In this document: positions 25,041 to 33,786 of the stretch, one piece after another
How the letters are laid out: each line of letters starts with the position of its first letter
How positions within the stretch are numbered: position 1 is the stretch's first letter
From: DATAEU01 sp046724395
Lineage (GTDB): Bacteria > Actinomycetota > UBA4738 > HRBIN12
Assembly: GCA_046724395.1 (NCBI GenBank)
Contig: JBKOWM010000020.1
Span: forward strand, 15,792 to 79,791
DNA: 64,000 bases
Direction: 5' to 3'
Notes under the pieces: model-generated
Seen by the model: only the letters and a program-made list of their open reading frames with translations
The model's database searches: none
Told to the model about the DNA's origin: nothing
Program-made: the position numbers and the translations under genes

Positions 25041-26027
25041 ATGACGTCCTTTCCACGGCACCGCCCCCGGCGGCTCCGCCGGACACCCGCTCTTCGAGCC
25101 CTGATTCGCGAGACCGATCTCACGCCTCGGCGCCTGATCGCGCCCCTGTTCGTGAAGGAGGGAATGGAGGAGCCTGCGCCCATCGACTCGATGCCGGGTC
25201 AGTCCCAGCACACGCTCGAGTCGCTCCGGAAGGAGTCGGTCGAGATCGCGAGCAGGGGCGTCAACGCGTTCATGTTGTTCGCCGTTCCCGAGCAAAAGGA
25301 TCCCGAGGGGTCGGAGGCGTGGAACCCGGACGGCATCGCGCAGCGAGCTATCCGGGTCCTTCGCGCAGAGCTCGGGGACGAGCACGTCATCGTCGCCGAC
25401 CTGTGCCTCGACGAGTACACCGACCACGGGCACTGCGGCGTCCTCGACGACGATGACAACGTCGACAACGACGCGACGCTCGGCCTGTACCGGCGGATCG
25501 CGCTCGCGCAGGCGGACGCCGGCGCACACATGATCGGACCGAGCGGCATGATGGATGGGCAGGTGGCGGCGCTCCGCGACGAGCTCGACGCAAACGAGTT
25601 CGAGCGCGTCGGCATCATGGCGTACGCGGCGAAGTTCGCCTCGGCGCTCTACGGCCCGTTCCGCGAGGCGGCGGAGTGCGCCCCGCGGTTCGGCGACCGC
25701 TCCGGATACCAGATGGATCCACCGAACGCGGACGAGGCTCTTCGTGAGATCCGCACGGACATCGACGAGGGCGCCGACATCGTCATGGTCAAGCCCGCGC
25801 TTCCATATCTCGACGTGATCCGGCGGGCGAAGGACGAGACCCGCTTCCCCCTCGCGGCGTACAACGTGAGCGGCGAGTACGCGATGGTGAAGGCAGCGGT
25901 CGCCAACGGCTGGCTCGACGAGCGCCGCGCCACGCTCGAGATCCTCACGTCGATCCGTCGCGCGGGCGCCGACCTCATCCTCACGTACCACGCGAAGCAG
26001 GCGGCCGACTGGCTTGCCGGCTCGTGA
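25041..26027 (+). CDS. hemB: Delta-aminolevulinic acid dehydratase (porphobilinogen synthase) HemB
   Basis: 328 residues. It condenses two 5-aminolevulinates to porphobilinogen. Signature segments are LIAPLFVKEGMEEPAPIDSM, MIGPSGMMDGQVAALRDEL, the first Schiff-base lysine in YAAKFASALYGPF, and the second in IVMVKPALPYLDVI. The metal motif reads DLCLDEYTDHGHCG: the first and third cysteines of the zinc type are present but the middle one is aspartate. That is the mixed form also found in mycobacteria, usually linked to Mg dependence. It has its own promoter 56 bases after hemD. Confidence 0.97.
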   Translation: MTSFPRHRPRRLRRTPALRALIRETDLTPRRLIAPLFVKEGMEEPAPIDSMPGQSQHTLESLRKESVEIASRGVNAFMLFAVPEQKDPEGSEAWNPDGIAQRAIRVLRAELGDEHVIVADLCLDEYTDHGHCGVLDDDDNVDNDATLGLYRRIALAQADAGAHMIGPSGMMDGQVAALRDELDANEFERVGIMAYAAKFASALYGPFREAAECAPRFGDRSGYQMDPPNADEALREIRTDIDEGADIVMVKPALPYLDVIRRAKDETRFPLAAYNVSGEYAMVKAAVANGWLDERRATLEILTSIRRAGADLILTYHAKQAADWLAGS

Positions 26028-26065
26028 CGTCGCACCGACGCCGCACGCTCGCCCATCAGCGACGG

Positions 26066-26082
26066 CCCGCCGTCACGGCGGG
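26066..26082. terminator. Hairpin between convergent hemB and the AAA+ ATPase
   Basis: CCCGCCG/CGGCGGG around a three-base loop. There is no T-tract, so terminator function is only likely from its position. Confidence 0.35.
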
Positions 26083-26101
26083 ACGCACGGCGAAGCGCAA
26101 C

Positions 26102-27559
26102 TCAGCCCTCGTCGGCGCCGATGATCCACTCCGTTCCCGGTCGCCGATTCGTCCGCAGCTCGCCGCCGAGGAGCACGCGCGTGAGCGTGCTCTCCTCCGC
26201 GAGCAGCTCGTCGAGCGCCGCGTGGACCTCCCGGTCCGTCGCGACGAGCGCGCCGGCCGAATCATCGGGCGACGCAACAGCCGACAGTACCGCCGCCTTT
26301 CGCATCAGCTCCTTGATGAACGATGCCGTAACACCCTGCGTGCGCTCGACGATCGAGCCGACGTCGTCGAGACGCAGGTCGAGGCCCCGTCCGTAGAGCT
26401 GGATGAGACGCCGCCGCGCGCCCTCGTCGGGAAGAGCGATCTCGACGGCGAGGTCGACACGGCCGGGCCGGGCCGCGAGCGCCGGCTCGAGCAGGTCGGC
26501 CCGGTTCGTCGTGAGGAGGAAGGCCACGTCGGCGTCCTCCTCGATCCCATCCATCACGTTCAGGACGTCGTACAGGAACGGGTTGCTGAAGCCGGGATGC
26601 ATCCCCCGCTGCTCCGCGACGAGGTCGACGTCCTCCAACACGACGACGGAAGGTTGAAGCAAACGGGCGAGCGCCCCTGCGTGGCGCACGAGGTGCAACG
26701 CGCCACCCGTGAGCAACACGACGGTGTGGTCGCGCGCTGCGCTCACCAGATATCGGACCGTGAGTGTCTTGCCGGTGCCGGGCGGACCGTGCAGGAGGAG
26801 CCCTCGCTTGACGTGCTGATCGCTCCCGCGAAGTCGTTCCCTGTGCCGAGCCACCTCGAGGACCTGCCGCTCGACGGCCTCGAGGACGCCGGGCGCGAGC
26901 ACCAAATCAGTGCGCTGAACGGCGGGTCGGTCGTAGAACACGATCGGACCGGCGCCGTAGTGACCCATCGGCGACTCCCCGAACGATATGACCTGTCCGC
27001 GGAAGACGTTCAGCTCGATGGTGAGGTCGCGGACGTCCCTCAAAAAGGCGAGCCCGCGCTCCTCGTCCACCGACAGGACCTCGAGGGTGATCCCCTGGCT
27101 CTCGGCGTGCGGACTCGGACCGCGCATCAGGACCGCGAACCTCGCTCCACCGTCGTCGACGAGGAACAGACCGAACTGAACGCAGGCCAGCGTCTCGCGC
27201 GGGCCGACCGGCAGGTTCACGAGGTCGACGGGCCCAACGCGCACACCCATCCACTGGCCGGCGTCGAGCATGTCGGACAGCGACGAATAGTGCCGCTGCT
27301 GGCCGGTCAGGCCGACGAGCTCGTGCGAGCGGCCCTCGCCGCCGAGCCAGGCCGTCACCGCGACCTGGACGTTGACGTGGTCCCAGGGCTGGAAGGTCTC
27401 CGACAGGATCGGGACCATCGAGGTATCGGCCCCTACGTGGGCGTCGATGAGGGCCCGCACCGGCGATATACGCTCGTCTTGCGCGAGCTTGGCCATGCGC
27501 TCTGCGAAGACCTGGAAGGTGGCGGCGAATCGCTCGATCTCCTTCTCCGTTGGCTCCAT
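26102..27559 (-). CDS. AAA+ ATPase (FtsH/Cdc48-like core)
   Basis: 485 residues. The first 215 or so have no family I can name (start [20 protein letters not shown]). A standard AAA+ domain follows: Walker [19 protein letters not shown], Walker [17 protein letters not shown], sensor 1 [16 protein letters not shown], and the arginine-finger/box VII region [17 protein letters not shown]. Substrate-remodelling or protease-adaptor roles are typical, but no protease domain is attached or adjacent. A -10 TACGCT ends six bases before the ATG at 27559. Confidence 0.88.
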   Translation of the reverse strand: MEPTEKEIERFAATFQVFAERMAKLAQDERISPVRALIDAHVGADTSMVPILSETFQPWDHVNVQVAVTAWLGGEGRSHELVGLTGQQRHYSSLSDMLDAGQWMGVRVGPVDLVNLPVGPRETLACVQFGLFLVDDGGARFAVLMRGPSPHAESQGITLEVLSVDEERGLAFLRDVRDLTIELNVFRGQVISFGESPMGHYGAGPIVFYDRPAVQRTDLVLAPGVLEAVERQVLEVARHRERLRGSDQHVKRGLLLHGPPGTGKTLTVRYLVSAARDHTVVLLTGGALHLVRHAGALARLLQPSVVVLEDVDLVAEQRGMHPGFSNPFLYDVLNVMDGIEEDADVAFLLTTNRADLLEPALAARPGRVDLAVEIALPDEGARRRLIQLYGRGLDLRLDDVGSIVERTQGVTASFIKELMRKAAVLSAVASPDDSAGALVATDREVHAALDELLAEESTLTRVLLGGELRTNRRPGTEWIIGADEG

Positions 27560-27565
27560 CGCGGC

Positions 27566-27571
27566 AGCGTA
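27566..27571 (-). promoter_or_regulatory. -10 hexamer, leaderless start of the AAA+ ATPase
   Basis: TACGCT on the minus strand, six bases before ATG; same hexamer and gap as the LLM oxidoreductase. Confidence 0.6.
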
Positions 27572-27734
27572 CGTCGTTAGGATCGACCACGGCCGGAAAC
27601 GAAGGCGCGATCGCGCTCGCTCGCGAGCGGTCGTGTCGCGGCGGCGCAACGAGCGCGGGCGCCGGGAACGAACGGACCTCTCGGCGACGTTAGAGAGGAC
27701 GAGACAAATGGGAGACCATGAAGGAGACCCGACC

Positions 27735-28256
27735 ATGACATTCGAGACCGCCACGTTCGGAGCCGGCTGCTTCTGGGGGGTCGAGTGGGTGTTCCGCCAG
27801 GTGCCCGGAGTGATCGACGCCGTCTCCGGCTACAGCGGCGGAAGCGTAGCGAACCCCGATTACCGTCTCGTCTGTACCGGCAGAACGGGCCACGCCGAGG
27901 TCGTGCAGGTCACGTTCGACCCGTCGGTTGTGACGTATGACCAGCTCCTCGAGGTGTTCTGGGCGATGCACGATCCGACGCAGGTCGACCGGCAGGGTCC
28001 CGACCACGGCACACAGTACCGCTCGATCGTGCTTGCCCATTCGCCCGAGCAGCGAAAGACGGCCGAGGCCTCGAAGGCCCGGGCACAGGAGCGGTTCTCC
28101 AGGCCGATCGCTACGCAGATCGAGGACTTCGAGGCGTTCTATCCGGCGGAGGGCTACCACCAGCGGTACTACGAGAAGACCGGGCACGAGCCGTACTGCC
28201 ACGTGCTGCCCGTCGACCGGCTGAGCGAGCTCGGTCTGGTTTCGACCCGCTCGTAG
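27735..28256 (+). CDS. msrA: Peptide methionine sulfoxide reductase MsrA
   Basis: 173 residues. It repairs methionine-S-sulfoxide in proteins using thioredoxin-type reductants. The catalytic motif [12 protein letters not shown] lies at residues 8-19, followed by [45 protein letters not shown] and YRSIV. A resolving cysteine is near the C-terminus (EPYCHVLPV). The ATG at 27735 has AAGGAG upstream at good distance. It is cytoplasmic: no signal peptide. Confidence 0.96.
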   Translation: MTFETATFGAGCFWGVEWVFRQVPGVIDAVSGYSGGSVANPDYRLVCTGRTGHAEVVQVTFDPSVVTYDQLLEVFWAMHDPTQVDRQGPDHGTQYRSIVLAHSPEQRKTAEASKARAQERFSRPIATQIEDFEAFYPAEGYHQRYYEKTGHEPYCHVLPVDRLSELGLVSTRS

Positions 28257-28293
28257 GCCGACCGACGCCGCCCCGTTTGCGAGCGCCGCGATA

Positions 28294-28935
28294 GTGGGCG
28301 CGGCGGCTGAGGTGCGAGCGCTCCTCGAGGGCATTCTCGCCGGTCTCGGAATCGCGGTGCCCGTCGGCCCGATCGCCGTCCTGCTCGTCGACATGTCGAT
28401 GCGTCGCGGGTTCGCGCACGCGGTGCCGGCCGCGATCGGCACGGCGAGCGCGGATCTGATGTACGCGACCGTTGCCGCCGTCCTGGGATCCGCCGCTGCC
28501 GCGGCGCTCGAACCCCTCGAGGAACCGCTCCAGGGGGTAAGCGTCCTCGTACTGCTAGCGATCGCCGGTATTCGGACGTGGCAACTGCTGCGCCGACCGC
28601 TATCCGGAGCATCGCAGCCCCCGCAGGATCGCCGCTCGGAACGGGGAGGCGTGTCGACCTTCCTCGCGTTCCTCGGGCTGACGCTCCTGAACCCGGTCAC
28701 GGTCGCGTACTTCGCGGCGCTGATCCTCGGGCTGCAGGCCGAGGCGCTCATCGGCCCGGACGCGAAGGCGCTCTTCGTGGTCGGGGCGTTCGCGGCGTCG
28801 GCGGCGTGGCAGCTCACCCTGGTTGGCGCGGGCGGACTCCTCCATCACCGCCTGCCCCAGAACGCGACGCTCGTGACGGGCCTCGCCGGCAACGCAGTGA
28901 TCGTGTTGCTCGCGATCAGGCTGGCGCTCGACTGA
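28294..28935 (+). CDS. LysE-family exporter
   Basis: 213 residues with about six transmembrane helices. The opening GILAGLGIAVPVGPIAVLL and GFAHAVPAAIGTASADLMYA are typical of the LysE/RhtB amino-acid exporter family, and LGLTLLNPVTVAYFAALILG marks helix 4 onward. The start codon is uncertain: GTG at 28294 is used, GTG at 28312 is possible. Its end overlaps the end of the convergent leucine dehydrogenase gene by 20 bases. Exported substrate is unknown; an amino acid or homoserine-like compound is usual. Confidence 0.85.
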   Translation: MGAAAEVRALLEGILAGLGIAVPVGPIAVLLVDMSMRRGFAHAVPAAIGTASADLMYATVAAVLGSAAAAALEPLEEPLQGVSVLVLLAIAGIRTWQLLRRPLSGASQPPQDRRSERGGVSTFLAFLGLTLLNPVTVAYFAALILGLQAEALIGPDAKALFVVGAFAASAAWQLTLVGAGGLLHHRLPQNATLVTGLAGNAVIVLLAIRLALD

Positions 28936-29968
28936 GCCGCTCGCGAACCATGACTTCGGCGGCCTCCGACGTCGAGACGCCGTCGGCGTCGGCCCGGCGG
29001 AACACGTCCGCAAGGGTGCCGCCGATTTCTCGGATTCGGTCGTCCCGCCGGGCCTGGTCCTCCCCCAGTAGCTCAAGCGAGGCCAGGTGGATGATGCCGC
29101 CGGCGTTGACGACGAAATCGGGGGCGTACAGGACGCCGCGCTCGGCGAAGCGGTCGGCGTCCCTCGGCGAGACGAGCTGGTTGTTGGCCGCACCGGCGAC
29201 GATGCGACACCGCAGCCGGGCGATCGTCTCGGCGGACAGCACGCCGCCGGTCGCGCACGGCGAGAAGACGTCGCACTCGCTCGAGAGGGCGTCCTCGGCC
29301 GCGACCGCCGTGGCGCCGATCTCGGCGGACGCGCGCTCTGCTCGCGCCTGATCGACGTCGGCCACGGCGACCTTGGCGCCCGCGTCGGACAGGCGGCGGG
29401 CGAGCGGCTGGCCGACGGCACCAACGCCCTGCACCACGACCGAGCGGTCGTCGAGTCCCGGCGTCCCAAAGACGTGCTCGACGCTGGCCGCGATGGCGTG
29501 GAACACACCGTCTGCGGTCGCCGGAGCGGAGCTGCCCGAGCCGCCCGCTGCCTCCGTTCTCCCGAACACCGAGGAGCACCGGCGCCCGATAACGTCCATG
29601 TCCTCGGGCGACGTGTTCATGTCGCACGCCGTCCAGTACGTACCGTGCAGCGATTCGACGAGGTCGGCGTAGCGGAGCAGGAGACGCTCCCGTCGCTCAC
29701 CGGCGGGCAGCTCCGAGACCGCGATCACGGCCTTTCCACCGCCGAGCGGCAGACCGGCGACCGCGTTCTTGCGCGTCATGGCGCCGGACAGTCGCAGCCC
29801 GTCCCCCAGGGCGTCGGCCGGCGTCTCGTAGACCTTCATGCGCGTCCCGCCGGCGCCGGGTCCGAGGGCGGTGGAATGAACGCACACGAACATCCACGCA
29901 TCGAGCTCGGCGTCGAAGGCAAGCGCGACCTCCTCGCCGTCCCAGACGCTGAGGAGTTGCTCGAACAC
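28916..29968 (-). CDS. Leucine dehydrogenase (Glu/Leu/Phe/Val dehydrogenase family)
   Basis: 350 residues. It deaminates branched-chain L-amino acids with NAD. Landmarks are GPGAGGTRMKVYETPADAL, MTRKNAVAGLPLGGGKAVI (with the catalytic lysine), the dinucleotide fold VVVQGVGAVGQPLARRL, and IVAGAANNQLVSPRDADRF. Length and opening (MFEQLLSVWDGEEVALAFD) are those of Leu/Val dehydrogenases, shorter than glutamate dehydrogenase. The GTG start lies two bases after the stop of the small basic protein gene. Confidence 0.92.
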   Translation of the reverse strand: MFEQLLSVWDGEEVALAFDAELDAWMFVCVHSTALGPGAGGTRMKVYETPADALGDGLRLSGAMTRKNAVAGLPLGGGKAVIAVSELPAGERRERLLLRYADLVESLHGTYWTACDMNTSPEDMDVIGRRCSSVFGRTEAAGGSGSSAPATADGVFHAIAASVEHVFGTPGLDDRSVVVQGVGAVGQPLARRLSDAGAKVAVADVDQARAERASAEIGATAVAAEDALSSECDVFSPCATGGVLSAETIARLRCRIVAGAANNQLVSPRDADRFAERGVLYAPDFVVNAGGIIHLASLELLGEDQARRDDRIREIGGTLADVFRRADADGVSTSEAAEVMVRERLSRAPA

Positions 29969-29970
29969 GC

Positions 29971-30114
29971 CTACGACTGCGACGTCTCGATATGGATCGG
30001 CTGCGTCCCCGCGGTCGCGCGCTTGGCCTTCTTCTCGGCGCGCTTCTGCTTCAGGTTCTTCTGAGCCGTGCGTTTGACGTGCTTCTCCCCGCCCTTGTCC
30101 TTGCCGTGCGGCAA
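29971..30114 (-). CDS. Small basic lysine-rich protein
   Basis: 47 residues, about one third Lys/Arg: MPHGKDKGGEKHVKRTAQKN then KRAEKKAKRATAG. A strong ribosome site (GGAGGTG) lies six bases before a TTG codon, which I take as start. It sits between the queF-like gene and leucine dehydrogenase on the same strand, with only two bases to the latter. It may bind nucleic acid or ribosomes, but the function is unknown. Confidence 0.6.
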   Translation of the reverse strand: MPHGKDKGGEKHVKRTAQKNLKQKRAEKKAKRATAGTQPIHIETSQS

Positions 30115-30185
30115 CGCCTTCACCTCCGTTCCTGGTCCCACGGCATGATGCCGCTCGTGCCGACGTCCGACAAGGAACGGCCCGT

Positions 30186-30602
30186 CTACCAGGTGTCGTC
30201 GAGCCCGACCCAGTCGCGGAACTGTTCCTTTCCGCCGCGGATCGCCCAGTCGGAGTCGACCGTCAACTTGCTCGAGATCCCGCCGCGTGGACGCGTCTCG
30301 AAGACCAGCCGGAGCCGCACCGGCTGGTACACCAGGATGAGGTGTTCGTACACGACGTCGAGAAAGCGCTCGTACGAGACCGCGGTGTCCCTCCACTGAT
30401 ACAGGTATTCCTTTAGTGACTTCAGCTCGATGACGCTCTCGTTCGGATAAAACGTGACGTACAGCGTCCCGAAGTCGGGCTGGGCACGCGCGCCCAGAAA
30501 TGTGACCTCCGGCGCCTTGTGCTTGAGCTCCATGGCGCCACCGGGGTTCGGAAGTGCCTTGAGGACGAAAGGATCGATGTCGTCGTAGCGCTTGGCGCTC
30601 AT
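30186..30602 (-). CDS. QueF-family protein without the catalytic cysteine
   Basis: 138 residues of the tunnelling fold of QueF, the NADPH reductase that turns preQ0 into preQ1 for queuosine. Family segments are present: LKALPNPGGAMELKHKAPEV, QPDFGTLYVTFYPNE, the NADPH-type motif ELKSLKEYLYQWRD and RPRGGISSKLTV. In QueF the substrate is held by a cysteine just before QPDF (for example FTSLCPKTGQPDF). Here that segment reads TFLGARAQPDF, and the whole protein contains no cysteine. It therefore cannot form the thioimide intermediate. The ATG at 30602 is fixed by a leaderless -10. No queC, queD, queE or tgt gene is nearby. Confidence 0.82.
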   Translation of the reverse strand: MSAKRYDDIDPFVLKALPNPGGAMELKHKAPEVTFLGARAQPDFGTLYVTFYPNESVIELKSLKEYLYQWRDTAVSYERFLDVVYEHLILVYQPVRLRLVFETRPRGGISSKLTVDSDWAIRGGKEQFRDWVGLDDTW

Positions 30603-30608
30603 ACAACG

Positions 30609-30614
30609 ACCGTA
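30609..30614 (-). promoter_or_regulatory. -10 hexamer, leaderless start of the QueF-family gene
   Basis: TACGGT on the minus strand, six bases before ATG; it excludes the 16-codon longer start. Confidence 0.6.
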
Positions 30615-30755
30615 GGCGCCGGGCGAGCTCGAGGCAAGCGGGTCCGGCACGAACGCGGTTCGGCGTCGACGAGCGAGGGCGCGGATCAGCCGCAGTCGGT
30701 TGGCCCTGCCGGAGGGGTCACGCGGCCCGGCGTCGGCGAGGTGACCTAAGGCAGG

Positions 30756-31415
30756 CTAGACGAGGTCACGCACCGCGTCGCGAACATCCTTTCGGATGCC
30801 CGAGACGAACGGGACCTCCGCCTTGGTGAAGCGGCGCGCCTCGGCCTCGCGTAGTCGGCGGATGCAATCGACGATACGGCCGAGATCGTCCGCTTCGAAG
30901 GCCAGGATCCATTCCCAGTCGTTGATGCCGAAGGCGCTCGTCGTGTTGGCCAGCACGTCAGGGAACTCGCGGCCGATCACGCCGTGCTCGCGCAGGAGCG
31001 CGGCTCGCTCGTCGCGCGGCAGCAAATACCACTCGGGCGTACGGACGAACGGGTAGACCGAGACGTACCGCCTCGGTGCGTCGCCCCTCACGAACGCGGG
31101 TGCGTGGTCGGGGGTGAACTCTGCGGGCTTGACGACCCCCATGAAGGACCACGTCATTTCTAGCGCCCGGCCGAGCGCCGTCCGTCGGAAGCGGACGATC
31201 GCGTCCTGCACCGCGTCCGCCGTCGGCGAAACGAGCCACAGCATCACGTCGGCATCGGCGCGGAACCCGACCGTCGAGTACACGCCGCGCACCGAGACGT
31301 CGTCGGACACTTCCTTGAAGAGGTTCTCGACCTCCTGTGCGGCGTCGTCCGGATCCAGCTCGATATCGGGATCCGCTGCGAACACGGGGTACACCGCGTA
31401 CAGCGATTCGCTCAT
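30756..31415 (-). CDS. hemQ: Coproheme decarboxylase HemQ (ChdC)
   Basis: 219 residues of the chlorite-dismutase-like fold. It oxidatively decarboxylates coproheme to haem b, last step of the coproporphyrin-dependent route. The diagnostic segment is RYVSVYPFVRTPEWYLLP, containing the catalytic tyrosine. Then come LLREHGVIGREF, with the proximal histidine, and SAFGINDWEWILAFEADDL. The ATG overlaps the hemG stop (ATGA). As last gene of hemE-H-G-Q it confirms which haem pathway the organism uses. Confidence 0.96.
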   Translation of the reverse strand: MSESLYAVYPVFAADPDIELDPDDAAQEVENLFKEVSDDVSVRGVYSTVGFRADADVMLWLVSPTADAVQDAIVRFRRTALGRALEMTWSFMGVVKPAEFTPDHAPAFVRGDAPRRYVSVYPFVRTPEWYLLPRDERAALLREHGVIGREFPDVLANTTSAFGINDWEWILAFEADDLGRIVDCIRRLREAEARRFTKAEVPFVSGIRKDVRDAVRDLV

Positions 31416-32812
31416 CGCACCCGCTCTCCTTCGAATCGATCGGCCCGACCGGCCAAGAACGCGGCGACTCGGTCCGCCGCCACGGCACCCTGACGAACGG
31501 CGTCGGGAACGCCGGCGCCGCGATACGCCTGCCCCGCGAGGACGAGACCCTCGGGAAGCGACTGCTCGATCCGCTCGACGCGCTCCAGATGCCCGACCAC
31601 GTACTGCGGCATCGCCGCGGGCCATCGCACCACGGCCGAGGCCTCCGGGCGCTCGGGCAGCGGCAGCAGGGCCGCGAGCTGCCGCGCTACTCCATCGACG
31701 ATGTCGTCGTCCGGCTGGGCGACGAGGTCCTCGACGCCGGCGGCGCCGACGAAGCACCGCACGACGGCTCGGGAGCCGAACGACGGATCGGGCCATTTCC
31801 TGGACACGATCGTGCACGCGGTCATGGCCAGGCGGCCCCGCGGAACGACGAACCCCGACGAGTCGGGGAGCGGGTCGTTCGTTCCCTCGCCGTACACGAG
31901 CTGGACGACGGCCGTGTCGACGTGCCGGATCGCTTGCAGCTCCGGCGCCGCCGCGGGGGCGACGTGCGCGAGCAGGCGCGCCGTCGCAAACGCGGGCGAG
32001 GTGACGACGACGGCGTCGGCGTCGATGTCGCCGTCCGGCGCCGACACCACGTATGAGTCACCGGATCGCCGCAGTGATGTTGCGGGCGCTCCCGTGCGAA
32101 TCCGTGCCGCGCCGATTCGGGCACCGAGCGCCGAAGGAAGGCGCCCGAGCCCGCCGCGCAGTCGGACGAACATGGGAACCGGCGTTGCGCGCCGGGACGC
32201 GGCGACCGCGGCCCGCGCCCCCCTCAGGAGGCTGCCGTGTTCGCGCTCCCAGTCGGCGAGCACCGGAAACGTCGCCCGAACGCCGAGCCGGTCGACGTCC
32301 CCCGCGAACAGTCCTCCGAGCAGGGGCGCCACGAGCGCGTCGGTTGCCTCGTCCCCGATCCGGCGGCGGAGCAGCGCACCGAGGGACTCGTCGCCGTGGT
32401 CGGCGCGAGGCTTCGTTATGAGATCGAGCGCCGCTCGAAGCTTTCCTCGCTGTGACATTCCGGGCCATCGCCACAGCTCGAGCGGATCGGTCGGTATACC
32501 GAACGGACCCGACGGGAACGGAACGAGCCCGCGGCGGGTGAATAGGTGCGTCCGCGACGTCGCCGCCGGAAGGAGATCCGCGCCCATCCCGAGCTCGCGA
32601 ACGAGATCGACGGCCCACGGCTTGCGGAACAGAAGTGAATCGGGACCCGCCTCGACCTGCACGCCGGCCACTTCGATCGACGCGATCTTGCCGCCGATTC
32701 GTCCATCCCTCTCGAGGACAACGACATCGGCCTCGGGGTCTGCAGTCCGGATCCGATGGGCGGCGACGAGACCGGAAATGCCCGCGCCCACGACGACGAT
32801 GCGCCCGCTCAC
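31412..32812 (-). CDS. hemG: Coproporphyrinogen III oxidase (HemY/HemG-type flavoprotein, CgoX)
   Basis: 466 residues. The FAD-binding fold opens RIVVVGAGISGLVAAHRI, with VVVLERDGRIGGKI as the second glycine/acid motif. GGLGRLPSALGARI and the C-terminal LVLAGQAYRGAGVPDAVRQG are typical of the HemY class. With hemQ next to it, the enzyme should oxidise coproporphyrinogen III to coproporphyrin III rather than act on protoporphyrinogen. The GTG start overlaps the hemH stop (GTGA); the longer upstream frame is spurious. Confidence 0.94.
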   Translation of the reverse strand: MSGRIVVVGAGISGLVAAHRIRTADPEADVVVLERDGRIGGKIASIEVAGVQVEAGPDSLLFRKPWAVDLVRELGMGADLLPAATSRTHLFTRRGLVPFPSGPFGIPTDPLELWRWPGMSQRGKLRAALDLITKPRADHGDESLGALLRRRIGDEATDALVAPLLGGLFAGDVDRLGVRATFPVLADWEREHGSLLRGARAAVAASRRATPVPMFVRLRGGLGRLPSALGARIGAARIRTGAPATSLRRSGDSYVVSAPDGDIDADAVVVTSPAFATARLLAHVAPAAAPELQAIRHVDTAVVQLVYGEGTNDPLPDSSGFVVPRGRLAMTACTIVSRKWPDPSFGSRAVVRCFVGAAGVEDLVAQPDDDIVDGVARQLAALLPLPERPEASAVVRWPAAMPQYVVGHLERVERIEQSLPEGLVLAGQAYRGAGVPDAVRQGAVAADRVAAFLAGRADRFEGERVR

Positions 32813-33786
32813 CCTCCGAACTCCTCGACGAACGCACGACGCGCGACGTTTGCTAGGACGCGCACGAACTCCGGGTCCGCGTTCGGCATCTGGGTGCGAG
32901 CGAACGCCATCCCCGCATCCTCGGCGACCTGCCGCGCCTCGATGTCGACGTCGTAGAGGATCTCGAGGTGGTCCGCCACGAAGCCGGCAGGGCACACGAC
33001 GATGCCGCCTCGTCCGGAGCCGCCCAGATCGGCGATGACGTCTTCGAGCGGCGGCCCCCACCATGGGTCGGACGTCCGCCCCGCACTCTGCCAGGCCGTC
33101 GTCCAGTCGGTCACCCCAGTGCTGAGCGCGACGAGCTCGGCTGTCTCGCGCAGGCCCGCGTGGTATCGGCACCCCGTCTTGCAGAGGTCGGCGTCGCAGG
33201 ACTTGCACCGCCGTGATCCGTCGTCGTCCGTACGCACCGGAAGGCTGTGCGCCGAGAAGACGACCGCGGTGGCGTCCCGGACATCGTCCGGGATCATGGC
33301 GAGCGCGGCCGTAACGCGACTCGACAGGAATCGGACGAAGGCGGGCTCGTCGTGGAAACTCCGGACGAACGCGAACGCCGGACCCTCGCCGCCGGCGGCC
33401 TCGCGGACGCGGTCGATGTACGTCTCCACCGACATCCCGGACCAGTGTGGAGCCATCACGACGCCGACGGCCCGTTCGATGCCCTCGGTCGTCATGGTCT
33501 CGACCGTCTCGTGGATGAACGGCGGCGAGTGCTTCATCCCGAGGTACGCCACGTAGTCGTCGTCCTCGGTCTCGTTCAGCACGCGCTCGAGTCCCGCGGC
33601 CTGCTCGCGCGTGATGTCGAGCAGCGGGAAGCGATTGCCGATCGCGGCGTACCGCTCGCGAAGCTCGGCGAGCTGCTCGGGCGCCGGCGGGCGGCCCCCA
33701 CGGATGTCGGTGTAGTAGCGCTCGACGTCGTCCGGCCCGCTCGCAGTGCCGTACGCCATCACCAGGACGCCGATCGGCCCGTTCAC
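32809..33786 (-). CDS. hemH: Coproporphyrin ferrochelatase HemH (CpfC)
   Basis: 325 residues. It inserts Fe(II) into coproporphyrin III. The opening IGVLVMAYGTASGPDDVERY, the catalytic histidine in VFSAHSLPVRT and the acidic PAGFVADHLEILYDVDIEA match ferrochelatases. A cysteine-rich insert, RCKSCDADLCKTGCRYH, lies after the histidine. Actinobacterial ferrochelatases are known to carry [2Fe-2S] clusters on internal cysteines, and this insert is the likely site. The GTG start overlaps the hemE stop (GTGA). Confidence 0.96.
   Translation of the reverse strand: MNGPIGVLVMAYGTASGPDDVERYYTDIRGGRPPAPEQLAELRERYAAIGNRFPLLDITREQAAGLERVLNETEDDDYVAYLGMKHSPPFIHETVETMTTEGIERAVGVVMAPHWSGMSVETYIDRVREAAGGEGPAFAFVRSFHDEPAFVRFLSSRVTAALAMIPDDVRDATAVVFSAHSLPVRTDDDGSRRCKSCDADLCKTGCRYHAGLRETAELVALSTGVTDWTTAWQSAGRTSDPWWGPPLEDVIADLGGSGRGGIVVCPAGFVADHLEILYDVDIEARQVAEDAGMAFARTQMPNADPEFVRVLANVARRAFVEEFGG

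Noticed and set aside
26024..27580. A 518-codon plus-strand frame opposite the AAA+ ATPase
   Set aside because: Antisense shadow: the minus-strand frame has complete Walker and sensor motifs and a promoter, the plus frame has none.
30186..30602. Functional queuosine preQ0 reductase
   Set aside because: The essential cysteine is missing and no other queuosine gene is nearby, so only family membership is claimed.
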